Shown here piece by piece: positions 32,589 to 43,888 of a stretch of DNA of 46,513 nucleotides (the stretch's first letter is position 1; each line of letters begins with the position of its first letter). This stretch comes from Haplosporangium gracile (lineage: Eukaryota; Mortierellomycota; Mortierellomycetes; Mortierellales; Mortierellaceae). Both the position numbers and the translations under genes were made by a program. The notes beneath the pieces were generated by a model. It did not search any database and was not told the DNA's origin. It saw only the letters and a program-made list of their open reading frames with translations. Location of the stretch: the NCBI GenBank assembly GCA_015499985.1, contig JAAAUF010000232.1, positions 1 through 46,513 of the forward strand, in the 5' to 3' direction.

Positions 32589-33308
32589 TTCGCCTTCTCC
32601 TCTTGTTTTCTCTCTTACTTGTAGGAAACGAACTTTTTTTCTCCTTTTTGAGTTTGAAGTAGTTGCACAGCATATACAAATAGCACACAAATACAGCCTT
32701 GTCTTTTTTTCTTTTGCATTGAAACGCCAAAAGGATCATGTCTTTTCCTGGTAAACGCTATTGTGTTGGGGTTTGTTGTTTGTGTTTGTGTTTGTGTTTA
32801 CTGTTTGTGTTTGTGCTTGCGTGTGCGTTTGATTTCTTTATGCGGGGACCCTGTTCTTGTGGACAATGGATGGAGCTAATCCAAAAATGTGAATGATTTG
32901 TTCAAAGAGAGCGGGGTAACTCTCCAAAGGGTACTTTTTCGGTAGTAGAGAGGGTAAGAGAGCGATGCTGCCAACTCCGCATGACCATTTTGTCGCCGCT
33001 AGTGCGCAAACTGTAAAAGGCATAAAAAAAAAGTTTTTTCTGGTGCCTCGTTCAGTCACCCTTGTTTATCTTTGCTTTTGTTTCTCTGGTAGAAGCGACA
33101 GGGGAGAGGAAAACGTGGGTATGTTACCACAGTAGGGGGCGTTCGGTATTGTTAAGTTTGTATGCGGGTAGGAGATGTAAAGGTACAGACAGGATGATCA
33201 TTGGCATGATGTTGTTTGTTCACAGTCGTCATCTCACATATGCTCCTCCGCTCACAGTGGCTATTCTGGGGTGGTATTGTGTCTCGACTTTTTGCCTTCT
33301 TTCTACTA
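32589..33308. other. 3' flank of the bZIP gene
   Basis: Contains a GTTTGT-type microsatellite at about 32770-32825 and mixed T-rich sequence. No gene seen. Confidence 0.6.
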
Positions 33309-33454
33309 CAGTCGGACCTCTCTAAGATGATAATAGGGTCGAGACTAAGAAGATTATATCATATGGCGGATTATCATCTTAGAGAGGTATGGTGCGCTGT
33401 TCTAGTGCCGAATGGGACCATTTTAGAGAGTATTATCTAAGAGAGGCCCGACTG
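33309..33454. mobile_element. MITE, TA target duplication, 146 bp
   Basis: Terminal inverted repeats CAGTCGGACCTCTCTAAGAT (left) and CAGTCGGGCCTCTCTTAGAT (right, reverse complement), flanked by TA on both sides (33307-33308 and 33455-33456). The interior repeats AGAGAGGTATGG/TAGAGAG motifs and has no coding capacity. The CAGTCG ends resemble those of the MITE at 10209-10427, suggesting mobilisation by related transposases. Confidence 0.85.
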
Positions 33455-34679
33455 TACCCAGTCGCCGAGTCGATAAACGGCGAAAAGGTATAGTAGCCCA
33501 CTCTCTAATGTTGCCACAATTATGTGTTGACGGTGAGAAGATCAAAGAGAACAATTTTTTTCGCCTCATTTCATTCGTTCTTCGCTCTTCTTCTTTCCCC
33601 ACCCCCAATACTCAAACACGGTGAGTTGGACATTGGACACAGGGTCGAGTTTTGAAATTATACACTGTTCCTCGCACGTTTGGTCATGATCTTTTTTATT
33701 TTGCGTGGTGAAATGTGCGGTTACAGTTGCTCGCTATGCTGCTGCTATCCTATCCGCACCTTTTTTTTTTGTTCTTTTTGCCTTGTTGCCGATTTTACCT
33801 TATCGCATTCTCTGTTTTAAGGAGAAAGTCTAGGAAGGGGTGAAGAAAAATGAAGTGGACAAATGGAAAAACAAAATTATGAACGATAGCAAAACAAAAG
33901 TAGGTAATGGACATGATCTCCACCGGTCGTCGCTATTCGTTGAGTATATTGCTGTCAAAGACGACGAGGAGAGGGAAACCAATCAGGACTTCTTGCTAGC
34001 CATTAACAACACAACCTTCTTTCATCCAACACATCTTACTCCTTACTCCCGTTTCTTCTCTACGTCCCCCTTTTTGGGTGTTCTCTGCCGCACATGGACA
34101 TGGAAATTGACATAAAGATTAGAAGCATTGCAGCAAAGGAGTGAGGAAGAATGACAATGAAGTAAACAAACAGACCATATTTCTTCTATTGGGGAATGGG
34201 ACCCTTTGTTATCCCTAAACAAAAGAAGTATCCTTTTCGAGCTTCTTCTTAGCTCGTTGGGATTGATACACCTGTGCTAGATTGGAGTGAGACTTTTCTT
34301 CCACTTCTTGCGTTCGTGTTTGGCTGGTGGCTGGGCCGGACTTGGCGGGACACATATGCAGATAGAGAGAGTGTGAGCGCGTGAGATAGGTACAAGCATG
34401 GTGGAGGAATAATCGACCCCACCCAAGGAAGGATGTATGTGAGTACAAGAAAAAAAGAGAGTTCAAAGGAGAGAGAAGAGACTGGGCTAGTGAGAACTTT
34501 AGGCTGGTTTCTGGGTGCATTTTCTTCGCGCGTGCTTCTTTGTCGAGCTCGTGCTTGTTTGCTTGCTTGGAGGTGACGGAGGGATGGATGGGCTTATCGG
34601 TGTATATTACTTTAGTTTAGTCTTTTTTATTCAATTGCGATAGGATGAGGAGACGTATATATAGGCTGGCCTTCTCTCT
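33455..34679. other. intergenic, no supported gene
   Basis: Mostly AT-rich spacer. A minus-strand stretch at about 34215-34350 reads as a protein-like tail (QTRTQEVEEKSHSNLAQVYQ) but has no credible start or upstream exon, so I do not call it a gene. Confidence 0.45.
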
Positions 34680-35241
34680 TCTCCTTTTGTTGTTCCTTCT
34701 TTTACCTCCTCTCTCACTTTCCTCACCTCTTCTTCTTTCCCTTCACCTTCGTTGAACGACCCTTTCTTGCTGTTTCCTTTTTAGTATTTCCCTTTCTCCA
34801 TTCTTCCAACGACTATTATAACAACAAGTCATCAGCTCTCATCTCTTCCCTTCTAAACTCTTTCATTCCTTTTCTTGTTGTCTTCATTCCTCAACATTTA
34901 TTTCGTCCTCTGCATGGCGCATTCCCTTCTCACCTGAACACCCTTCTTTTGACTTTTTATTTTGTTGTGACACCATACCATACCACAGCACCTCGAGCCT
35001 GCCATCGCAATTGAGAAAGAGCCCTGATTCTTCTCTCTTACACCCCCACCCTGTAGCTCGTTAGCTTACTTTTTCATTCTTTTTCCACTCCTTACTCTCC
35101 TATTTTTTTTTTCATCTCTTGCTCTCTCCAACCCACCAGCTCGTCAAGGCACCCTAAGAAGAGACATATACTCTTTTCTTCGTTCCTTCCTCCAAAGGAC
35201 TCCTCCTCTTCCCCATCCGTCCGCCAGCCAGTCCTAACAAG
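34680..35241 (+). promoter_or_regulatory. CT-rich promoter and leader of the antiporter
   Basis: Long pyrimidine-rich tract (CTCCTTTTGTTGTTCC through CCTTCCTCCAAAGG) preceded by TATATATAGG near 34656-34665, a good TATA-like element. The first ATG of the coding sequence is at 35242, in the context ACAAGATGAAC. Confidence 0.5.
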
Positions 35242-38200
35242 ATGAACTCGACTGCAGAACCGGGAAAGTCGACGGAGGGTGGTGAGTACAACTACCGGAG
35301 ACTGATACTAATTTTTTTTTTTGTGTGATGTCTCAGTGATGAGCTTAGACGTGATAAGGTCGTCAGTGATTTATGATGTGGATTGACACGGCGTGAAATT
35401 CATTTCAGGAACCTAGATGGGGAGACACAAGTGAAGGGGCTCTATGCACCATAAGCAGGCAATAGCAAAAAAAAAAAAAAAAAGCGATGCGAAGCAATGA
35501 CGACAGGGGGAAAAGGGAAAGTGGATTGCATGGAGAAGACACGCTACCGATGGGTAATCTTACTTCCCCCTTTTATCTTTCGTTTCTTACCCCCCTATGT
35601 GCTACCCATTTTTTTGTGTTCATTTTCCTCGTTCACGCGTTTTGGTCGACCTTGTGGGCATGGAGCATAGATAAACCGAGCAAAAGGAAAAGAAGAAAAA
35701 AACAAAAATTGTTCAATGCAAAGTATTACAATCACACACACAGGCACAAGCAGGAACAGAAGAAAAAAATGCGACTACAAAAGGCAGTAGTGTTTTGTGG
35801 GGTGTGTGGCCCTTGCATGACCTTCGATTTTCTCTCGCTTTCTCTCTCCTTCTTTCACCCCCTATTTGCGTCGTTGTGTTTCTGTTATGTCACCTCCCAC
35901 GCTGCAAACAGGGGCTCGGTGTGTTTGTGTCATTGTACATTAGGGGTTGATTTAAGAGAGGAAAGAAAGAGGAGCATACGGATCGCGAATTTTTTTATTC
36001 AGCGACCACCCGTCCACGTTTCTCTTTCTGGGCAGACGGTGTGGTGTGGGGAAGGGTGGACAAAGAAGGAAGCGGACAGTCAGTTTCTTTTTCCTGTTTG
36101 TTGCAGTTATTGTGTCTGCCCCTGACACAATATTTTCTTTTGGGCTGTCTCCTTTTTTTACTTTTTTTCTTTTGCCATCACTTTCTGTGCCTTTCTCACT
36201 AGCGTCCCTTTTTCATCGATAGCCACCTTACACGCTCCCCTTCCTCCTTCATCTTTCTCAAGATTAACTCTTATATTCTTGATCTCCTATCTTCCTCTCC
36301 CTTTCGCTGTTCATCTTCATGAGTGTTTGTGGCTCTTTTTTAACAAGGGCTAGAGGGTTCAAAGGCTAACTTGATAAATGCGGGGTGTGGAAAAAAGGTC
36401 GAGTTCCAAAACTAGCAAGAGGTAGTGGGGCAACTTAGGTTTGTATATACTTCTTGGTGGAACCTCATGAGCCCTTTCAAACTTCGTTCAAAAGTAGTTG
36501 CTTTCCTTGTTTTTTTCTTTCCTACTATCGACCTTTTTTTTATTTACGTACATGGTGTCGAGTGGAACTACTGCTTAAGGAAGACAGACCAGAAGGATTA
36601 CCTTCATTGTCCCTTGCTACCGTCTGTCTAGTGGGTCGCACAGGGAAAAAAAAAAGAAAAGAAAAATAAGAGGAGATTTTCATTTGCCGCTCGGTCCAGA
36701 AGAAAAAATTGTTTGGTGAAACACAATCCGGTCATTGGACGCGGACAAGTTTCTGATTATTTTTTTCTTTGGTAAAAAAGAATTTTGTGGAACGTTAGAC
36801 TGCACTAGTTGCATGGGATAGGATCTGCCTAGGCTCATGGCTGACTGCCCTAGAATTTTTTTCAAGCTACTTTTCTTCGCCTCCTTTGTCCCTTCTTCCT
36901 TTATTTCCTTCATGCGTGGTCGCATCCTTGTCTCCGTCCTCCATCCCTTTTTTCTTCTCTCATCCTTCGCATCCCATATTGCTTTCGACTTTGCGCATTC
37001 GCATTCGCGTTCGCTTTATTTGTCTGTACAACCTTGTGTATGTGTCTCCTGTTAACCTTTTGTCTTTTGTCTCCTTCTTCATCGGTGTTGTTGCTCCTTT
37101 TTCTGCGATGACAATGTTCTAGGCAACATCCTGAGCGGTCAGAATCCGATTGACTTCAATATAACCGATCCCCTACCCCTCTTCATCGTGCAGGTAAGAT
37201 TCTTTTTTGCGTCTGATTTTGGGTGAATGCTGTCCAACTGGACTCCATTGGCATTTTAGAATACGGAACAAAATTTTTTGTCGCACGTTTGACAAACACT
37301 TCCCAAACGACGCTCACTCGCCCTCACATTACTCACTAAACAACACGCTTCTTATCACCATGTCTTATCTATTAGACTGTGATCATCCTAACGCTCTGTT
37401 ACGGAGTCAACATCCTATTCCACAAAATCCGTCAACCTAAAGTCGTCGCAGAAGTCATCTCCGGCATCATCCTCGGTCCCTCCATCATGGGTCAAATCCC
37501 CGGATTCAACGACACGATCTTCCCTGCACAATCCATTCCATTCCTCACCCTCGTCTCCAACCTGGGCCTTGTTTTGTTTTTGTTTTTGGTCGGGTTGGAG
37601 TTGGACCCAAAGTTGATTCTGAAGAGAGCCAAGCATGCATTAGGGATCTCTGTTGCTGGATTGTTAATCCCCTTTGTGTTGAGTTGTGGAGTTGCAGTTT
37701 TGTTGTATAAAGAGTTTGAGAAGGCTCCTGCTGAGGGTGGCGGGGAGCCGAAGACGCCAGCGCCTTTTGGACAGTTTTTGCTGACCTGTGGAGTTGCAAT
37801 GAGTCTTACTGTAAGTGTATTTTTTTTTGTTCTTGATTCCGGGTTACTGCTCTCTTAAATGTCATTTTTAAATACAGGGAAACGAACGCGCCAGTAACCC
37901 CTTCTGTGCAATTTTTTTTTTTTTCATTCTATGCCACTCGTTTTCTCATAGGCCTTTCCTGTCCTAGCACGTATCCTTGCGGGTAAACTACTCTTTACAC
38001 ATCACTACCATCTCGCATTGCCAAGTTCTCCCGTCTTACGCACCCTTACATATGTTTAACGCAATGACGAAAAACGCGAGCACTAACCATGCATCCCTTC
38101 TACGAACGACATCCTCGATCTAAAATAGAGATGCAGCTGATGAGCACAACAGTCGGGTTCATTACAGTCTGCGCCGCAGCGGCCGGAGATATTGTCGCCT

Positions 38201-40602
38201 GGATCCTGTTGGCCCTGTTGGTTAGCTTGATCAATGCGACGACACCCATTATGCCGTTGTATGTTGTCCTCATGGCTATTGGGTGGTGTATTGTTCTGGT
38301 CTACGTCGTCCGACCTTTATTGTTGTCCCTTGTTCGACTCACTCATTCGGTATGTCATGATGTTTCTATTGCGTTTGCAACTCATTAAGTGTTTCTTATT
38401 TATTTGCGTGACCTTTTCGAGAAGTGCAATAGATTCTAATCCTTCGACTCGACTCGTATACTTTTCTCTTGTTTATTAATAGGAGGAGGAACCTTCACAA
38501 AAGATGATTGCGATCACACTAGTCATCGTGTTGACGAGTGCGTTTGTGACAAACATTATTGGAATCCATGCGATCTTTGGCGGATTCTTGATCGGGCTCC
38601 TCATCCCACACGATTCCGGGTTCGCGGAGGGTCTTACTCGGCGCATTGAAGATCTTGTCGGTGTTTACTTCCTTCCCATCGTAAGGTTTTTTTCTTTCTC
38701 GCATTTTGCAAATGAGGCGGAGGTAAATATTTCAAGCTTGAAACAACTTACTTATTGTTATACATCTTCAAATTGGACGAATTAGTTCTTTGCATGCTCG
38801 GGATTGAAGACACAAGTCAGCCTGCTCAACAACGGCCAAACCTGGGGACTCGTCATCTTGGTAACCCTCCTTTCCTTCTTCGGAAAAATGCTGGGCTGTG
38901 TCGGCGCCGCCCGAGTCAACGGGATGACCTGGCGTGAATCTTTTTCGATCGGGTTCCTTATGAACTGCAAGGGACTTGTCGAGTATATCATCCTGAATAT
39001 TGGACATGATGCCGGGGTCATTAGTGATCGTGTGTTTGTGATCATGATTGCGATGTGTGTCTTGCTGACGATGGTCTCGACGCCATTTGTAGGGTTTTTG
39101 TACCCTGTAGCGTATCAGAAGGAGTTGGAGGTTCGCAGGGAGGCGGAGAGAAAGCAGCAGGCGTTGGCGTTGAAGCGGTCCTTGACGGGTGGTAGTGCCA
39201 AGCATGTGGGTACTAAGGTGGAGAAGGAGGGGTTCTTTGCAGTGATCGCCAACAAGCTTAGAAGGAGAGGAGGCAAGGCCCAGGGACATGGACGGCAACA
39301 GTCGTCGAACAAAGGCGACAATAATCATCTGGATGCGATTGATTCCAGAACCGATTATGATGACCTTGAAGACGTTCATGTCGATACTCCCGTCAGCCTG
39401 CATGGGGAGGAGGCTCGTGGAGACCATCAACATTCGGCGTGGAAACAGAGGAATGGGATCATGTTTTGTCTGGACAAGACGCCTAATGCTCCAGGAGTCA
39501 TGACGCTGTTGCAGTTGTTCTCTGGTACAATGGTCCGCCGTGTGCCGTCGAATAGTAATAAGTCTGACACCAATTCGACGACCATCGCTGCGAGCAGTGA
39601 TATTACCGAAGGAGGACGGAGCTCTAACAACGAGAAGTTGGGAGTGAAGCAAGGACGAGAACGGTACAAGGGAGTCCTTCAGCCGTCGATCGATATCTCG
39701 GACCCCGAGGGCAACTGTCGGACAAAACTTCATCATAAGCAGAGGGAGATTGTCGATGAGTACGAGGTCAACTACTCCAAAATCTATGCCATCCGGCTCC
39801 TCCACATCTCGGAACGCACCTCCGCCGCCATGTTGACCGCATCTCGTTGCATGGACCGACTCTACAAGGACACTGTCATGATGATGGTCATGGCGTTCGC
39901 GAAGCTCAACTCTGTACCCCTCAAACCCCTCGTCGCTATTTCCACGGACTCGGCTCAATCGACGGTCGCGCAGGATATCCTGGACAGGGCTGAGGATTTG
40001 AACGTGGGCTGGATTGTGTACCCCTGGAACTCGTCCCATCTCACCGACTTGCCGTCGTCTCACCAGGTGGGCCAACCTACAAGCGGAAGTCATCTCCAGC
40101 CCGGAATCATGATGTCGATGGCTAATACCTCTGTCACTGGCGCAAACCCCCTCTCCGTCCCCGGAACACCCCTCGTAGGCACCCACGACTTTGGCCCTGG
40201 CCAGTCTACTGGCATGTTTTTCGGATCTGGAGTCCCCGATACATCTGTAGAAGCACCGCGCCAGTTCCCTTACAACGTCTCTCGGTACTTTGACCACGAT
40301 GAAGCCCAAAAGATTGCCAGCGGCGGACACGTTGATCTCTCCTCCAGCGGCCAGTCGCATCGAACCAGTATCGCCTCCAACACCAAGGTGCTTTCGAAAT
40401 TGATCCCCTCCAGTGCAGAGTCGAATATCTCGACTGCGGTTTTGGTGGATCGGGGGTTGGGGCTTTTTGGAGGGGTTGAGCATTTGGTGGTGCCGTTGCT
40501 TGGCGGGCAGGATGATTATGAGGCGCTGTGCTTGGCGAGTTGCCTTGCAAGGAGTACGCGGTGTTTTGTTACTGTTTTGAGGGTGGCGAGCAGTTTGCCT
40601 GA

Positions 40603-40660
<58 letters not shown>

Positions 40661-42196
40661 CAAGCATATACATTTCAAGCACACAACCAACATGCGCGCA
40701 ATGGATCTTTCACCAACGATCGCTCCATCCCACCAACGCCCCACGCCGCAAGACACTTCGAAGAAGGTCGATTCGACGACAGCGTTGCCCACCACTACCA
40801 CCAAGGAGGAGTAGTTCCCAAGGACGACGCAACGCTCTTCAAAAAATTCTTCCCCTGCAAACCCCTTTTCCAGGGCGGCCAAACCCGGCACCAACAGCAG
40901 ATTCTCCAACGCAACCGGACTGCTGGTCGACTCGGCGACGGTCCTCTTCTGGGTGATGAGGGCATGAGTGAGGATGAGGAAAGTCTGGATGATGATGATG
41001 AGAGAGATGATCTGGAGGAAGGGGTTATGGCGTTGTCGTTCCAGGAATTCAACGATGCCATCCTTTGGGCTAGGTCTTGTCTTACGGCCCAGGATCTCAT
41101 GGTGATGGGGTTCGATTCTGCGGCTACGATCCCTATCGGTGGTGGTGGTGGCGGTGGCGGAGGTGCCGGTGCAAGAGTGGGTCTTCTATCGAGGACACCT
41201 TCTCATCAAGGTGGTCGAGGGCTAAAGAGAACAATGTCTGACCTGACATCTCGCGTCACATCTGCTTCATCCCCCGAAGACGGTACTCGCTCCACCATCA
41301 CAACCGCAACCGACAGCATCCACAGGATCCACTCCCCACCCATGTCCCCACCCTCGATCCTCGAACGCCGCGGAATCAACCTCTCCCCACCCCCACGATC
41401 TGATAGCCCCCTCCAGAGCCGTCTCCAACCTCTTCAGGATGCTTCGCTCTTTGCATCATCCACCTCAGCGCTCTCGACACCCGGATTACAAGGACAGGAA
41501 GGAGACATCCAGAGAGTAGGTCGCTCGACAGAGAAGAAGAAAGCCGGAGGATCTGGCCTGATGAGCAGATCAAGAAGTCGCGACGCTCGCTCATTATCTA
41601 GAGGCCGAAAACCCGACACCCCTAATGTCGTCTCCAGTGTTACCACAGGAGCAGGAGGAAGCGCACTGACAACATGTCAAGTAATGTTGGGCCTTGCCGC
41701 CGACAGGATGATTCAATCCGGCGTCGTGTCCAGTCTGCTTGTCGTCCTGTCCCGCTTGTTCCTCGAACGGTCCACTCCATCTTCCTCCCATCACCATCAC
41801 CATCACCATGCTGCAATGGACAACATCTTGAACCAATTCCGGTTCAACACCCCTCACTCGCCACACCAACAACAACAACAACATAAACGCGCTGCAAGCG
41901 ATCAACAAAGTCAACATTCTCCCCAGCAACAACAGAGGCGGTTCTCAGAATACCACACCGAACAGCAACAACACCACGCCCACAAATTCTCCCAGGAGAT
42001 GCAGGAGCGTGTTGTGGATGGCCATGGGAGTAGTTCCAGGAGTGAGGGACCTGGTGTGAGTTCTGGGAGTGGTGGAGGAGGGCAAGGAGGGGCGAGGGTG
42101 CCGGATGTGACGTTTGTTGATATGTCGAGTGTGTCCGTAGGAGGAGGAGGAGAGAATGAGTTACAGACGCCGCGGATGTCAGGCGAGTATGTGTAA
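35242..42196 (+). CDS. K+/H+ antiporter, Kha1/CHX type (CPA2 family), 1468 aa
   Basis: Seven exons: 35242-35281, 37123-37193, 37376-37810, 37952-37982, 38129-38349, 38483-38680, 38786-42196; all GT-AG and in phase. The membrane part (residues about 20-435) has the CPA2 pattern: RQPKVVAEVISGIILGPSIM, LVLFLFLVGLELDPKLI, AFPVLARILAE, AAAAGDIVAWILLALL, HAIFGGFLIGLLIPHD, FFACSGLKTQ and GFLMNCKGLVEYIILNIGHD. Family proteins exchange monovalent cations for protons in Golgi, endosome or prevacuolar membranes, setting organelle pH and K+. The cytosolic tail is more than 1000 residues, with two USP-like segments (YAIRLLHISERTSAAMLTAS; HLVVPLLGGQDDYEALCLAS), an Ala-Gly run, a Gly run, a His7 run and a Gln/His-rich end. 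A 31-nt microexon and a 1.84-kb first intron are notable. The Asn usual before the membrane Asp is Gly here. Confidence 0.92.
35282..37122 (+). other. 1.84-kb first intron of the antiporter
   Basis: Donor GTGAGT after a 40-nt first exon, acceptor TTCTAG before GCAACATCC. Much longer than the other introns of this gene (about 100-180 bp). It contains T-rich runs, an A17 run near 35467-35483 and an open frame at 35487-36125 that I judge spurious. It may carry enhancer elements or hide an alternative promoter. Confidence 0.65.
40604..40660 (+). repeat. GGAGCA hexanucleotide microsatellite in coding sequence
   Basis: About nine and a half units of GGAGCA inside exon 7 of the antiporter, encoding an Ala-Gly run in the cytosolic tail between the second USP-like segment and a disordered region. 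The six-base unit keeps the frame whatever the copy number, so length variation between strains is expected. Confidence 0.95.
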
Positions 42197-42377
42197 AGAA
42201 GTGGGCTTATAGATAAAGTCAATGATTCATCATCGACCCTTTTCGTTGTAGAAACATACCAACCAATATATACTTTTTATTTATTCAGAAAAAAAAAAAG
42301 ATGTGTGATGGATCAAGAAGAATATACACCTTCCACGACCCCCACGACTCCCACGCCTCCACAATGACCTCGCTTCC

Positions 42378-42750
42378 TAGTCTTTGACGGCGGCTTGGCC
42401 TCTCTCCAGTGCCAAGGTATCGTCGATGGCCCCTCGCTGGATACGCAATTTCTAGTTCACAGCACTAAGCCCGACAACACCGGAGAATATAACATCCGAT
42501 AGACACAGAAACCCGGCATCAAAACCCCAGATCAGTCTAACAGAAACGCCCTTACTGTCGTCGGAAATTCGCTAAACTCGAACCGCTCGATCATCGCTAC
42601 CCGTGACAAACTTTAGGGTACCGGTCGGATTCCAAGCAAGGCATCTAACACCCCAGAGAATTCACGAATAACGGTTGCAGAGAACCAACTCTCTGTCTTT
42701 CCAGCGTCACGACGCCAAAGACCGATTGCCACAGTATCATAGTCTGCACG
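42378..42750 (-). pseudogene. C-terminal fragment of a WD40-repeat protein
   Basis: Minus strand, about 42750 to 42650: TVAIGLWRRDAGKTESWFSA; then after a frameshift GVRCLAWNPTGTLKFVTGSD with DDRAVRV, a classic WD40 blade. The frame continues to a natural-looking TAG at 42378 through RISDDSKGVSVRLIWG and LRIQRGAIDDTLALERG, but has two internal TAG codons where Trp would be expected (after DRAVRV and after GLSAVN). Large NACHT/WD40 proteins are common in Mortierellaceae; this is a decayed 3' end of one. No upstream part was found in the window. Confidence 0.7.
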
Positions 42751-42777
42751 TGATGTTATCCTAGGCTATTCTGCCTT

Positions 42778-42821
42778 GCCTCCACCTACGCCTCCACTCA
42801 CGCCTCCATTCATGCCTCCAA
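42778..42821. repeat. 12-bp tandem array
   Basis: Three to four copies of CCTCCACTCACG-like units directly upstream (in the minus sense) of the WD40 fragment. Small, degenerate, non-coding. Confidence 0.7.
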
Positions 42822-43499
42822 GAATACTCATTCTAGCTACCTCGCCTCCATCCCCATCCGCCACCCCTCCACTCCAATTACCGCACTCCTGGCTATTCCC
42901 TCAGTACCCTGTATACTATATATTTCCTCTTCCTTCTGTGTAATAAGCATCACCTGTTTCTAGCCTTCCCTTCTCTTGGCCTTCTCTCTTTAGCCCCCTG
43001 TTCATAAACTCTTGCTCTTCTCCTATTACATCTGTAGCCTCACGCGGTGAATGAAAGACACGAGCTTATTACGGCGGTCTGAAACTCAATTGTAGCAACA
43101 GCTTTTTTTTTTTTTTTTTGCTGGCGAAGGTTTGTGTTGTACACGAGCCTTTCAAGGTAAACTAAAGTCGAGCCTGTTCTCTATAAGACTGACTTGAATT
43201 GTTCTCGTCTGTCGACTGGAAAACTCGTGTGTATTGATTCTCTATGAGTATCGTTCATACAAAACAATCGGGAGTAGCCTTTGTGTTAGTAACCGTCTTT
43301 GACGTGATCTACACAACTGGAACAAATTTCTTCAATGGCTCAGTTCTAAGGATAAAAAACCTTGAAGACTTGACAATAGGATGTTTGCGGCAAATAACGT
43401 TCAAAGAAGAACTTTGTCTAATTGAGAGCGTATGATTGTCACGAACATGTGTTGAATCGAAGAAAACATCTCTTTAGATCGACACGGATGCATACTAGC

Positions 43500-43888
43500 T
43501 GCCGGGCAAGGTTGATTCAGATGTCTACCTCACTGTTGTCAAGAATTATGTTTGGCAATTACGCGATTGGTACCTTATGGATAAGGCAACATTCACCTTT
43601 CAACAAGACAATGCTCACGTACGTACTGTACACAAGGTCATGGAGTTCTTTGGACAGGAAAATATCATTGTACTTCCCTGGCCCGCCAACTCTCTCGATC
43701 TCAACCCCATCGAACACGTTTGGATGTACGTCAAACGCAAGCTGAATCAGTACCTAGAGGTCCCAAAGAACCTGGATGCCCTTTGGGAACGTGTGCAGGA
43801 AATATGGGAGAACATTCCTGATGACTTCCTTCAGAAATTGTATGAAAGCATGCCCAAGCGTGTGGAAAGGGTCATCAAGGACAAATGA
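43500..43888 (+). pseudogene. Tc1-type transposase, C-terminal remnant
   Basis: An open frame from about 43500 to the TGA at 43886-43888 encodes the end of a Tc1/mariner transposase: KVDSDVYLTVVKNYVWQLRD, then FTFQQDNAH with the second catalytic Asp, then WPANSLDLNPIEHVW with the catalytic Glu. Thirty-four residues separate the Asp and the Glu, the DD34E spacing of the Tc1 group. The N-terminal DNA-binding domain and the first Asp are missing or scrambled (stop just upstream at about 43496), so it is inactive. I could not define terminal inverted repeats. It might once have mobilised the MITEs, but their ends could not be compared. Confidence 0.8.

Noticed and set aside
35487..36125. 212-codon frame inside the antiporter's first intron
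   Set aside because: Low-complexity, Cys/Phe/Lys-rich, no domain, and flanked by perfect splice sites of the host gene. Treated as intron sequence.
38768..40909. 713-codon open frame antisense to the antiporter
   Set aside because: It overlaps the well-supported exon 7 on the opposite strand, is rich in Arg/His/Ser and contains the translated complement of the GGAGCA repeat. It is a codon-bias shadow.
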